This document shows positions 48,183-59,216 of a stretch of DNA of 64,000 bases, piece by piece (position 1 is the first letter of the stretch; each line of letters opens with the position of its first letter). Below the pieces are notes generated by a model that worked only from the letters and a program-made list of their open reading frames with translations, was not told the origin of the DNA and made no database searches. The stretch covers positions 252,442 through 316,441 of the forward strand of contig CAJJDP010000026.1 in the NCBI GenBank assembly GCA_905182995.1, given 5' to 3'. The translations under genes were made by a program, and so were the position numbers. This DNA is from Paramecium octaurelia. Taxonomy: Eukaryota > Ciliophora > Oligohymenophorea > Peniculida > Parameciidae.

Positions 48183-49780
48183 GAGATTCCAATTGGATGA
48201 TGACTTTTACTCCATTAAAAATCTTGATGATTTCAATTCCTACGATTACTATTTCAAAGTTCTCAAATGGACTCCCCAATTAACTGTAAATTAGATCATC
48301 GAGAAGTACAATCCACCTCTTATCTAGATCACACGAATTCATTAAAAAGACTATTTTTGTCAAATAACCATACACCTTAGATCCGTACTCAGATTTATTG
48401 AGTAAAATTGCGAAATCTTCAAAATCAATTGACTTATCCATCATTTTCACCTTCCTACTTGTATCCCTTGCCAATTTGATACTCTATCTGCCAAACTACG
48501 AAGAATACCAATAATTAATGGAAAAAACAGTCCTATTCGGACATAATACATGGTATAATCAGTTTTAATAATTGCCACTGTCACCACTCAAAGCCTAATT
48601 TTATTGTCTAATTGGATTGATTGTTAATGTATTTGATTCCTCTAAGTTACATGTGTTCAAACAGCAACAAGAATAAATCAATTAGCCCTTCTTTCATTAC
48701 TTGAATTTAATAATCAACTTACTCGTCTTTTACTGTCCCTTGTACTTTATACTTAAATCCAAACAGTTTAAAATCAACAAAGAAATCCTATCAGGAATAT
48801 TACTTTATCAAATCATGTGTCCTACATTCTTGGGAATATGGAATATTACTGAAAGTAACTAAACCCTCACTTATTTATAGTATTGATGGCCTTGTGTGTC
48901 TTTATTATAACCGAAAATGTTTGGTTCGGCTCAATCCTGTATGTAATAGCAGTCAATTATGAACCATAATGTCTCTTACTCTACCCTCTAATTTCAACAT
49001 ACGCTTTCGGAAGATTATGTCAGTAACATGGAATCATTACAAAAAAGAATATCAGAGTAACATCATCTTATTTAAATATAGCCTAATTTTTCAGGTCTCC
49101 AAGAATTGGTAATCGAATTGATATTCTTAATTTTGGTACTAATAATTGTTCAATGCTTCATTTTGGTTCCATTTTATTTTAGTTCTACATTGGCTTAGGC
49201 TATATACCCATAAGCATTCATTAACTATTTCAATTCTCTGTTTAGTCATGAGTTCTATAATTTGATGATATTTGGATTTGCTTTTATTTTATCATTTCCT
49301 GCTTTGATGTTGAGTTTTTTGAATGAAAAATACTGTGCATTAGGTGTGCTTAACGTCATAATCATTATCAAATTGTTTGACATTGCTAATGGTGTTACAA
49401 CTTAACTGTTAACAGTGTTTTTGATGTTGAACTTTAAATATTTTAGATAGATCATGAATTATATCATAATGTTAATGCCTCAACAGAATTGGATATTCAA
49501 ATTATTGTATTATATTTTTGGAGATTTATTTATGCAAAGAAACAACTAATTGATTGACACTCACAAACATGGTTAATATCAATTCTAATCCCTGAGGAAA
49601 TTAGGATTCTATGTAATTTAATTGGATATATGATAGTTACTTTTATTCTCCCAAATCATGCATGTCTATGACTTGGAGTCGGTAATATATAAGGTGTGTT
49701 TGGTCATATTACTAATGAATTGCTTGTTTATAACTCAATAGAAGATTACGAAGGTCATGAGGAAGGCCAAAGTGGATTGA
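47937..49780 (+). CDS. Polytopic membrane protein, possibly ER glycolipid enzyme subunit (PIG-U or ALG6/8-like)
   Basis: 572 aa after removing five introns (48022-48049, 48359-48380, 48855-48880, 49057-49081, 49613-49636; all TAG-ended). The first 120 residues are soluble. Eight or more hydrophobic segments follow, for example IIFTFLLVSLANLILYL, YLNLIINLLVFYCPLYFIL, ILMALCVFIITENVWF, YEPQCLLLYPLISTYAFG and LIFLILVLIIVQCFILV. The YxxxCLLLYPLI motif in the middle is where PIG-U and GT57 (ALG6/8) proteins have a Tyr-Tyr/Leu-Tyr-Pro motif. The N-terminal extension is atypical for both. GPI-anchor or N-glycan assembly in the ER is a reasonable but unproven guess. Confidence 0.6.
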
Positions 49781-49872
49781 AGTGATGTATTTATTATGTA
49801 TATCTGTTTTATAATAAAAGAGTATTAATTAGTCACTATTAGTAATTGTAATTAAAATATAATCTTGAAAAT

Positions 49873-51013
49873 TCATATATCTTTTATAAATTTAAAGTTT
49901 TCAGGTTCTCTTAACGCTCTCAATAAGTTTTATCTATATTTGAGATGCCAAGCTGTGTTAGAAATTCTTGAATTGTACACGTATGGAACCGCCTAATTTT
50001 TTAGAAAGTATTGGCTTAATAGAAATTATTTAAAAATACCTAATGATTCGAAATACTTTATTGAATTCAGGGTTTCTACCATTATCAACCCACATGTCTC
50101 TGAGCTACTTGATATTTGTCATCTGATTCTTTTTATTTTTTAATATGTTAATGAAGCTGTCCTATTGTTCGCTGGTAATAAATTTTTAAATTAATTTTTC
50201 ATCGTTCAGAATATAAGATATAATGGCTTTTGAAAAGTTTTTCGTGATATTCTTGGTATCATTGACTTTAGGTCCCTTCTTCTTACGGTGGACTCTATAG
50301 GAATCCGAACTCTCTTCCACTGGTATTCTTTTCCTGATTCGCTTCGTCAATTTTTATTCATTTTTGGGTTGTTTCAGCTCATTCTATAGGCTTTCCTCCT
50401 CCTTCATGAGCACACTTTCACAAGAGCTTACGCGTTTTAACCACTTGCATTGATTCTATGGCTAATCCAGTTATTATTGGTTTTAAGAGGGAGGTTTACC
50501 AACAAAGGGCTAGACTGCGTTTATTGGATTGGTTTTAGTCTATTTATCAAGACTATTATTAGATTGACGAGGCATTTCAGTTTGGCATGGCGGAGGTAGA
50601 TAAGGGTAGTAGGATTGCATTGGCGAATTGAAAAAGATGGGCATCATAGAGGCAAAAAAGCGGCTTTGGGATTGCAGAACGTCGTGCTGTCTTTCTCTTG
50701 ATTTACTATCAAGTGAACTATTTACTAGAGGTCCTACAATTTTAGAGTGGTTGAGCAAGTATTCACTTGTTCCATCCAATGAAACTCTTTAGGAAATATC
50801 AAAGGAGGCAAAAGTTTGATTGTAATGTAAGTTTGTTTAAAAGGGTTGATCTGTTGACATCTATTAGACCTAAGGGTCATTTGAGGTTTGCACTTTTAGG
50901 AGTGGTCGAAACTGCCTCAGAGGATCCATGGATGCTTCGACTGAGGGGATGTCTGAGGGTTTCGCAACATAAGGTGTAAATGATTTGATATTCCTTTTGA
51001 CGCTTTCGGACAT
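49873..51013 (-). CDS. Hypothetical protein with conserved basic C-terminal domain, 371 aa
   Basis: ATG 51013 (MSESVKRNIKSFTPYVAKPS) to TGA 49873, with one 25-nt AAG-ended intron (50015-50039). The first 230 residues are disordered: Ser, Gln, Asn and Pro-rich, then Lys/Arg-rich (KRIRKRIPVEE, RKKKGPK). The last 130 form a compact mixed helical region with LRDMWVDNGRNPEFNKVFR, YFLKNQ and NTAWHLKYRQNLLRALREP. Shorter starts (50858-50860) are possible, but the upstream codons look coding. Basic, disordered-plus-helical make-up suggests a nuclear or nucleic-acid-associated protein. Family not recognised. Confidence 0.75.
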
Positions 51014-51065
51014 TATTAATAGCGAAGTTGTGATATAAATAAATAAGGAAGAAAATAAATAAAAT

Positions 51066-51583
51066 TCAAATTGTTTAATTTTAAGTTTATTTGAGAATGA
51101 TAATCTCTTGTTACAAAGAAGCTATCTACTTCAAAAGTACTCTTTCTCTTTAATTGTAGGAATCCAAAATTAATTTCATTTTATTATAGATTGCTTAAAA
51201 TTATCGATTGAGTCTTTTATTTTATGGCACTCTCTTCTTGCTTGTATTTGTTTCAGACTCTGCTAATTCAGAGTAATCAAGTGACCTTGTAATTTAATTG
51301 GGGTCTATCATTTTCCTATAAATTTTTGATGATTGCTATGACGTAGGCTTTTGAGAAAGACCAAGTCTTGGATTCTTTCTAAAAATGCTCTTGGTACTTA
51401 TTATTTTCGGTTGTTTTTCAGGTTATTGGATAGAATACATAAGTTGATTTTGAATCTTAATGGATCCACTAAATAATGACTTGCCTCTTGTTTCTTGTAC
51501 TCTCTCAGATTCGATTGTTTTAAATGCCCATTCAGATATAGTCTAACATCTCTATTTGGCCTTGAATCTGATGTCCTCTTCAT
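51066..51583 (-). CDS. Small coiled-coil protein, 163 aa
   Basis: ATG 51583 (MKRTSDSRPNRDVRLYLN) to TGA 51066; one 26-nt intron at 51336-51361 shifts the frame correctly. Basic and polar over most of its length, with a C-terminal heptad region (about residues 120-160: RVLLKQIASLQQEIIILKQ). No domain recognised. Same orientation as the preceding hypothetical gene, with about 50 bp between them. Confidence 0.7.
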
Positions 51584-51629
51584 AGTTCCTTTTTTTCATC
51601 CCTTCTATTTATTAGTATTACAATAAGTA

Positions 51630-51836
51630 ATGAAATAATTATTATAGTATTTTGATTACAGGTTGATTATCAATACTGTAGTGGAGGCCTATCAACCAGC
51701 CCAATCTACAAGAAAACCCTTCTCTGATTTAGATTTTGAATCAAATTTATTAATGATATATTAATAAGTATCAAATTAGGAAAATACCTCGTACTTTAAT
51801 TATGAATTTATCCAAAATGCCACCGCATTCTTATGA
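51630..51836 (+). CDS. 68-codon open frame, same frame as two downstream ORFs
   Basis: ATG 51630 to TGA 51834-51836, protein-like (includes QPAQSTRKPFSDLDFESNLL). It lies in exactly the same frame as the next two ORFs, each separated from the next by a single TGA. It may be the 5' end of one longer gene now interrupted, or an independent micro-gene. An IES-like inverted-end element sits inside it (51643-51680). Confidence 0.35.
51643..51680. mobile_element. IES-like element candidate (TA-bounded, inverted ends)
   Basis: Begins TATAGTATTT and ends ATACTGTA; the reverse complement of the end is TACAGTAT. Both ends therefore match the first six positions of the Paramecium internal-eliminated-sequence consensus TAYAGY and are bounded by TA. 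Excision would remove 36 bp and leave one TA, keeping the surrounding frame. The 36-bp size is uncommon for Paramecium IESs, and chance is a real alternative. Confidence 0.3.
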
Positions 51837-51869
51837 ACATTAATATCTTTATCTTTTTCACAATTCGAT

Positions 51870-52172
51870 ATGAATTAGATTGAATAAAGAGTCAATGAGT
51901 ATCTCGATAAATTAGAACTCTAAATTACTGACCCTACACAGAAGCAATAAAACTATTTTGAAAATGTCAGACATAATATCAAATCTTATGACCATAGATG
52001 TTCTAATGAATCAGAAGCCATGTCCCCTTTTTCTCTAAGAGAAATATGCACTACAACTGAATAAATGAGAACAAGCTACTCCAAATCTGATGAGTAGTTA
52101 CGGCTGAATCCTTATCATCGAAACAACTTGCATATAATTATTCATTGCAAGAAATAGATGGCTCAATCATGA
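51870..52172 (+). CDS. 100-aa open frame between two in-frame TGA codons
   Basis: ATG 51870 (MNQIEQRVNEYLDKLELQ) to TGA 52170-52172. The N-terminal part is helical and acidic and clearly coding-like (NESEAMSPFSLREICTTTEQ). Near the end the +1 frame becomes the more protein-like one (YNYSLQEIDGSIMKKIYSQF), suggesting a frameshift or sequencing indel around 52090-52130. No GT...AG intron of normal size can bridge the stops. Confidence 0.4.
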
Positions 52173-52208
52173 AGAAAATCTATTCACAATTTGTAATATT
52201 AATTATAT

Positions 52209-53032
52209 ATGAATCATTGCGACGATTACTTTCAACTCTCTGAGACTGACAATTATAACATACAAGCCATTAAATCTAAATGGCGATTCCACAACAATTC
52301 CCTTCATGGATAACCATAACTCAAAATCGATTTTGAAGAACAACCTCAAAAATCGTTTCAATTGCCTGATGTCTTTATGACAACTAGACAAAATCAACCT
52401 AAAGTTTAACATCACCATATGACTTAGTAATCATTTCATGAGATCCCCAAAAAAAGCAGAAAAGGAAGCAAGATAAGTTTAAGCAGTTTAGAGGTCTCAC
52501 CTAAAATTCCCATCTTAAATAAAAGCAAAGAATAGAAATTTAAGGAATTATCAGATTTACAAAAGAGTTATTCTTAATACAAGTATATCAATTATTCTTA
52601 TTTCTAACAGAAAATCATTTCATAAGGTCAAGAATTAACAATAAACACAATTATTAAATACTTCGGCATATTTTCAACAGGAATCATCATTTGTGTTCAA
52701 CGGAGTTAAGTTACCCTACAGTTTATACATGATTAATAAGAATAGACAATTGGCCATTAGTAGTATAATGTAAAATGCGAGTGCGCAATTGTAAGAATAA
52801 TCGAAATAATAAATCGAGATGATCGATAGTCTAATAAAAAAAGTTCGTAATATTGGCCCTTATTTAAGGGAATGAACATCAAAATAAGCAAAAGGTGAAA
52901 GAGTACAGAAGCCGATCCTTCCTGCAAAATGCCTACTACTCGATGCTGTGCGTAAACCAGGGTTCCAAGAAGCGTCTAAAGAGGATAATCCAGGGAAAGT
53001 TTCCAATGGAGTCTCGGTTTTAGCAGTTATGA
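52209..53032 (+). CDS. Basic Gln/Ser-rich hypothetical protein, 257 aa
   Basis: ATG 52209 (MNHCDDYFQLSETDNYNI) to TGA 53030-53032, with introns 52583-52610 (CAG end) and 52847-52868 (AAG end), both needed to follow the coding frame. Polar and basic, with SRKGSKISLSSLEVSPKIP, a Gln-rich helical region (QNASAQLQEQSKQQIEMIDS) and a strongly basic tail (SKKRLKRIIQGKFPMESRF). No domain recognised. It may be the 3' part of a longer gene beginning at 51630 that is now split by two TGA codons. Confidence 0.65.
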
Positions 53033-53063
53033 AGAAATAAAATAAATTTAATATTTGTTAATA

Positions 53064-53947
53064 ATGATTACTACTCCTGATATAAATGACTCTACATTTC
53101 ATGAACTCTAGAATGAGATATAAAATCTTAAATCTGAGAAGGAGGAATTCAAGCAAACTCTGCTCAAGTTGTGGATTCAGATCTCCAAAACATTTAATGA
53201 TGACTTCGAAGAGATACTGAAGTTAGGCATCAATTCAGATGTTGAAGATATTATGAATGCAATCCTTATAGTAGAAGAAGCAAGACAAGAATAAATTAAT
53301 GTATTAAATATAAAATGAGAACACTTAGAATGAAAGAAATCAGATAGTTGCCTTGACCGAACAATTGAATTCACATAAAAATACTACAGATTCTGGGAAT
53401 GAGGAGTTGAAAGAACTCGAAAAACAATATAGAGAATTGAGCGAATTAGTCTTGTCATTAAAATAATAGAATGTCGACAAGGATCTTCAAATTACCACTT
53501 TAAATGCCGAAACTAATAAGCTCAAAGTGGAGGTTGCTTAGTTGTAATCTAAATTGAATGAGCTGTCAGCAGCTTTGATTTAAGCGAAGGAAGAAAAAAT
53601 TAAATATATGGAATAAACACAAACTTAGATCAAGCTGTTGATGGAAAAGGATTTACAACATACTAGATAAGTTTAAATGTTGCAAATACAAAAAATTGAA
53701 CTAGAAAATAGTTTGAGAAAAAACAATTAAAGAAATGAATAATCTCTCAATTTGTATTGCTAAACCTAAAGAGAAGAGGAATAGGCTAGAATGCTTAGTT
53801 GTTCTCCAAGTACTTTTTTACTCTCATTATTAAGGAACTACGCATATTGATTTTTCTAAAATTGTGTAATAAAGTTTACAAAATAAGAAGGCTGAAATGG
53901 TATCAGGATCTTCGCTTTCTCAAATTCCCTATAGATTTGGTAAATGA
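53064..53947 (+). CDS. Coiled-coil protein, 276 aa
   Basis: Introns 53301-53328 (28 nt, TAG) and 53810-53834 (25 nt, AAG). After an acidic start, residues about 65-215 are a nearly continuous coiled coil rich in Glu, Gln, Lys and Leu (KELEKQYRELSELVLSL, ELSAALIQAKEEKIKY). A short basic Ser-rich end follows (MVSGSSLSQIPYRFGK). Such proteins are common in basal bodies, cortical fibres and transport complexes. It is the first of several coiled-coil genes in a row; no specific family is evident. Confidence 0.8.
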
Positions 53948-53992
53948 TAAACGTTAATAATTATTAAATTTTCAAATATAAATATTATAAGT

Positions 53993-55244
53993 ATGCAAAA
54001 AACTCCGGAGAAGCAAGAATTAAGTTAGGCTCTGCTCTTGTCTATCAGTTAATATTCGTGGGATAAATAAATTAGATTAACAACGGATGAGGATGTATTA
54101 TGTAGTTATAGTAAATTCTCAAATGACCAAGGAGTATGAATTTCATTATTAAATACTTTAGAGTTATTGTGAGACCAAGAAAGATCAAGGGAATGTGTTC
54201 ATGAAAAAATGCAATCAAGTTCAAATCGATGATGTTTAAGGTCAAGAACATAAATAATTATTATAAATCTTGAGAGAGAAAGATAAAAGAATCGAAGAAT
54301 TAGAGCACTATTAAGTATGGTTGTAAGAATAGAATGAGAAATTGAAGTTGAATTAGCAAATGATGATGTAAATTTCATCTGAATATTAGTGAAGATTAAT
54401 CAATGAATTAATTGCAAAGAGACTCAGCATCAAAAAGACACCTCTAGAAAATAGAAGATCTCGAGTTGTAGATTAGTTAATCCGAACAGCAATACCACAA
54501 GAGTTTGAAAAGTCTTGGATAATTGGAAAAAGAAAACTCTACTTTAAAAACCAAAATATTTGAATATGAACAAAAGTTATTCTAATAGCAACATCAATAG
54601 AAAGTAGCTGAATAAATTAATGAAGTAATTTCTAAATCATTTACTTCTAGTAATAAAAGTTGAAATAGGAAGAACAAGATTAAATAAATCAAGCCAAAAT
54701 TTATGAGTTGCAACAATACATCCAATCCCAAGAGACTTACATTAATAAACTATAACACGATGTAATCCATTGCGACTATTGTTTCTAGGTCTAATTATCC
54801 AGAAAGAATTCTAAAGAAAACATTAGTAAATAGTACAAGTCGGTAGTGTTGAGAGAAAAGTCCCCCCAATTAAACCAGTATGATCAACATCAGATGAATA
54901 AATTCGTAGAATGTATTGTCGATATGGTGATGAACTGCACTTTGAGTCAAGCCCAAGCTAAACCAAGGTAAAATATTAGTTTATTTTCTAGTTTGAAAGA
55001 ATGTTGGAAATGGCTTAAAAATATATTAGAAGAATATATGATATTGAAGAAACAAATACTTCAAGATACCAATAAAGCTCATTCTACCAAGTCTAGTTAA
55101 TTTGTAGGTAAAGAAATCAACGGAGAGAGAAAAAGAGATCATAGTTTCTTCAATGACTTGAATAGAAGATTTTAGACATCTGTTGAGGATTCAGAGAACA
55201 AATATTTAAGATCTAACACTCTCTTAAGTAGAGTCCAGAAATGA
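53993..55244 (+). CDS. Coiled-coil protein, 383 aa
   Basis: Four TAG-ended introns (54134-54161, 54368-54389, 54625-54650, 54968-54991). Coiled coil from about residue 70 to 255 with many Gln written TAA/TAG. A Cys-containing loop HCDYCFQVQ lies near 235. The last 100 residues are polar with KECWKWLKNILEEYMIL. No signal peptide or membrane helix. Only 45 bp separate it from the preceding coiled-coil gene in the same direction. Probably structural, for example ciliary or basal-body; not assigned. Confidence 0.82.
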
Positions 55245-55346
55245 ATTAATTATTATTGCTGGTTTTAATTAAGATTTTATAAAATAATCATTTAATGGAA
55301 AGATTCTATAAATATTTTAATTATAAATTCAAAATTGAATTAAGTT

Positions 55347-56421
55347 TCAATTGTATTTGATATACTTAAAATCAGACATTTTTTTTTGTATATCAAGTTC
55401 TTGTTTGTAAGAGGAAATATTACTAATGCATAAATATGATTATTATACCCAAAATTGATATTATTTTCATGTTATTTAGTAGTAATTTACTAATTGTCAT
55501 TGTTGAATAATTTTTATTTAAGCATTTTTATTGATTCTTCATTTCTTCTGGTGATTTGTTCTAATTATTCGAGTTTTTAGAGAGATTAATATCCATACTA
55601 AATATTAAAATAACACTTACATCCTGATATTTTCTACTTTCCGAAATAAAATCAAAGAGTTAATTCTAAATGTTTCTATTGAATAAGTCCAGTTCATCTT
55701 GTCTTTTTTTTATTTTTGAAATGTCCTTCTAAATCTCATTCATCTGAAATTCAATTCTTCTAAAGGAATCTTATTGTTCCCCATTAGTTTTCTTTTTTTA
55801 GTCCCCCTTTAATAAATTGTTCAATAAAAAGTTTGACAATTCTATTTTTGATTTATCTTGACCATCTATTTATTATTAAGCTGATTTTTATTTGTGACTG
55901 TTCTGTTTACTATTGTTGTTATCTATTTTCTTTCTATCTGGAGTCAAACTTGATGAGATATCTATTTTATTTTGCTAATGGAGAATTTGGCTATTTTTCT
56001 TTTGCAATTCATTTGTAAAACTTAGTTGCTTTTTTTTACTTTAACTATCATTATTTAATGTTTTTTATGCTATTTCTTTTATTGGATGACTACTTTTAAT
56101 CATATATTAAATTGATGAGATGATGTTAGAGCAAGAATTGGAATTTATTAGATTTTCTTTTTGGTCTTATGAAAAATTCTTTTTATTAGATAGCAGATTA
56201 TCATTTATACAACTCTTCTTTTCAGAATGATGAGATTATTCTGTTGAAGAACCTATGTCAGTTTATTCAGGGATTTGGAATAACATATTACCAAAGCTTT
56301 GGTTTTTCAGTAAATTTTTATGAGAATTTTATTCAACCAATCCAGCTATTTTAGAACTCATTATCTATTGGAAATCATTATTAGACTGTGATCTCCTATG
56401 ATTGTTTTTTGTCTTACTCAT
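55347..56421 (-). CDS. Ser/Asn/Lys-rich protein with C-terminal coiled coil, 341 aa
   Basis: ATG 56421 (MSKTKNNHRRSQSNNDFQ); introns 55598-55620 and 55423-55448. The first 200 residues are low-complexity (Asn, Ser, Lys, Gln) and disordered. Residues about 225-320 form a coiled coil (FQMNEIQKDISKIKKRQDEL, YGYQSLQKLEQLEQITRRNE). It ends MSDFKYIKYN. It is convergent with the 383-aa coiled-coil gene, with about 100 bp between stops. No recognised family. Confidence 0.75.
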
Positions 56422-56758
56422 TCAAATTCAAAAAATAAAATTATTGATTTTAAAACAATACATATATATATTTTCATATAAACAATTTACAAATTGAGTC
56501 AAAAGAACTTCGTTGTTATACTTTAAAATCAATAATCCAATTCAATGTAATAAATATTGAATAAATATGAATATTTACCTAGATAACATAGTAGATCTAT
56601 CTAATCTAATTGCCATAAATTTGTCAGATAAATCCAAATAGTAAAATGAAAGAATGAATTATATTTTATTCAAGCTAAAAATTTATACTTTTATCGAATA
56701 TTTTTTAATAATAATTCTAACAAACAAAAGAAAATTTTAATTTTAAATTTTAGAAGAA
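56422..56758. other. AT-rich divergent promoter region
   Basis: 337 bp between two divergent genes; no coding frame and no motif recognised beyond high AT. Confidence 0.5.
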
Positions 56759-57616
56759 ATGAAGTTTTCAACATCTTAGATAATGAGCAATTCATAAGTA
56801 AGATCAGAATCACCATCATTCTAAAAAATGTAAGCTTTAGCAGATAAATGGACTTAATTAAAAGCTGGTATAGAAAGAGATAAATTTGAAAAAAAAGAAA
56901 TTATTGATGCATCACTCCAAAAGATTGATAGCTTATTAAATTATGATAAAATAAAGGATGAAGATAGGTTTAAAGTATAATATACAATAATTCAATAGAC
57001 ACTAAAAGAATAAATTTTAAAACTTAGTGATCAAATCAATAATGAAAAGTTTGGGAAAGAACATTATGCTAGGTATTAAGAATAGTTACAACAATTCGAA
57101 GAATTAATTAATAAATAATTGGATGAGGAAAAAAATGTATATATATATCAATTAAATCAAAATAGAGTAAGAGAAGAGTAGAAATGTAGCTTTTAAAATA
57201 AATAGAGGATAGATTTGACACAGTTCATGGCATGCTTGAAAAAAACAATTCAGTCTATTATGATAAATTGAATAGATAAATAGGAGATGTAAGCAATCAA
57301 TTAAAAGAACTAAGATATACTATTGAAAATGAACAATAAACTAGGTATTCATACATGATATATCAGAACTGACTCATAGGCTCACTTAATAGAATAAATG
57401 GATTTAGAATTAAATAAGTTTTAGGAAATGATGTCTATAGAAAGATCTGTTAGAGAAGAAACTGAGAAAAAGATATTTTCTATGATAGAAGACGTACATT
57501 AGAAAATCTAATCTGAAATTATAGCTGAAAGATAGCAAAAAGAAAAGTCACATGAGAGTATTCTAAAATTGTTAGAATAAACTTGTATCAAAATAGATGA
57601 AAGCTTCAATTAATGA
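56759..57616 (+). CDS. SF-assemblin (striated fibre/rootlet protein)
   Basis: 271 aa; introns 57186-57205 (20 nt, among the shortest here) and 57345-57366 (22 nt, CAG end). A short non-helical, Ser-rich head (MKFSTSQIMSNSQVRSESPS) precedes a rod of about 240 residues without prolines, the SF-assemblin/beta-giardin layout and size. Rod landmarks include DKWTQLKAGIERDKFEKK and RFDTVHGMLEKNN. In Paramecium these proteins form the kinetodesmal fibres attached to basal bodies. Family call rests on head-rod architecture, length and rod sequence pattern. Confidence 0.82.
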
Positions 57617-57707
57617 ATTATAATTAGTTATTATTATACCATAATTAATAAAAAGTAAATTTGGGACATTTGTGTTTACTTTGTTCTATAAATAAATTAA
57701 ATAATTG

Positions 57708-58836
57708 TCAAAAATCAACAATTTCAACCTAAGTTCCAGGTTTTCCCCATAATTGCACACAAGGGCAAAGGTCTTCAGCAATTTCTAATTTCATAGACTA
57801 TTATAAATTGTATAGTTTACAAATTCCTCATTCGTATACTATTTAATCCAAGTAATTTTCTATTCTGCCATTTATACAATAACTTATATTATGTCATTCT
57901 TTGCATATTTGAATGATTGTTTGGTTAAATTCTTTTCTTTTTCTAAATGTGAGTAGACAGAACCATCACAAAAAATTAAATAGGCTCTAAAATTATAATT
58001 TATATTACCCATGCCCAATTTTATTGAGTTTTGGATTAAAATTTGCCTTTTAAATTAATTCCTTTCTGCAAACGCCAATATATATCCCATCTTCATGGCA
58101 TTTGAAAGCAAACTTAGTTGAAAGATTCATTGGTAATACTGGTTCACAAAGAGCAAAAAGATCACCTTAAGCAATTAATTAATTTTTTGTAAGAGTAATA
58201 TCTTCGTATTTTAGTTCTTATGAAAATTTGATTTGAATTTTTGTGTATTTATCAGTTTCTTTGTATTCCTCTATTTTTATGTCATCGTCCTTAATTATAC
58301 AAGATGAATTCATTTGTTATGAATAACATAACTCTTGAATTGTCAACTATTCATTTTCGCTTACTTTTTATAGAATATTAAATACATTCCTTATTTAAAA
58401 TTAGACTCTCAATCTCTTTTTTTAATTTCTCTTAAAAAGAAATTAATTATCTTATTTTTGGAATCAAACGAACTTATGATTTTTCGAGAAGAATAAGTTA
58501 ATTAATATACTCCTCTATTTCTGAACAATTTAAAGTCTCAAGATCTGGTTGACTTTTTTTATCTACGTTTTCAACTAAACATTTTAGAGATTTTTAAAAG
58601 GATTAAACTTCACCAATAAGCTGATTTACAGGTTCAATCAATTATCTTCTGCTTTTAATCCAACTATCAAATTCATGTAATCTAACCAAATCATCTGAAT
58701 GTTCTGTGTGAAATTAAGGTTTGCAAGCAATACAATAAGTTCTTTTATGTTTGCAGTTTTTGTTAGTGCAAATTCCTATTATTGGACTGTTCTCATGCTC
58801 TTCATAAGAACATGTTAAAAGGATTTCTTATCTCAT
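57708..58836 (-). CDS. B-box zinc finger plus SPRY-like domain protein, 353 aa
   Basis: ATG 58836 (MRQEILLTCSYEEHENSPI) with introns 58364-58385 (AAG), 57987-58008 and 57798-57820 (TAG). A B-box-like Cys/His cluster (CTNKNCKHKRTYCIACKPQFHTE) lies at about residues 23-45. A coiled coil (about 60-170) follows. The C-terminal SPRY-like part has IGVCRKELI, GAYLIFCDGSVYSH, NDIIQVIVQM and CPCVQLWGKPGTQVEIVDF. This is a TRIM-like layout without a RING. Upstream (to 58950) a short open frame beginning MSTKLELMEINDKIMIEL looks coding but cannot be joined by an intron. Confidence 0.82.
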
Positions 58837-59216
58837 AATATAAATTTTATTAAATGATCAAATCAAATAATAATTATCTATTCATTAATATAGAATTCAA
58901 TTCTATCATTATTTTATCATTAATTTCCATAAGTTCTAATTTTGTAGACATTTTAATTAATAATAAAACATTAGCCTGAATTTGATTTTTCTTATGTATC
59001 TATACCAGCAAAAGGTTAATTATGAATAAATAAATATAAATAATATTTACATTTATCAAGTTATTTTCTCCATTTAATGAATATATTTATTGCTTCAACA
59101 AGTTAAGTTATCAATTCTGTAATTCTCAACTTTTAAAAAATCATTTTATATAAGTTATTTAAGATTATAAAAGCACTTTAAATTATCAACTTAAATAATA
59201 ATAAATAAAAATAGTA
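58837..59216. other. Intergenic region with a short upstream open frame
   Basis: Contains the MSTKLEL... frame (start 58950, minus strand), which reaches TGA shortly after the B-box gene's start. It could be an upstream ORF or remnant 5' exon. The remainder is AT-rich and featureless. Confidence 0.45.

Noticed and set aside
50767..50979. Plus-strand frame opposite the 371-aa hypothetical gene
   Set aside because: The minus-strand frame continues upstream to an ATG at 51013 with better composition, so the plus frame is a shadow.
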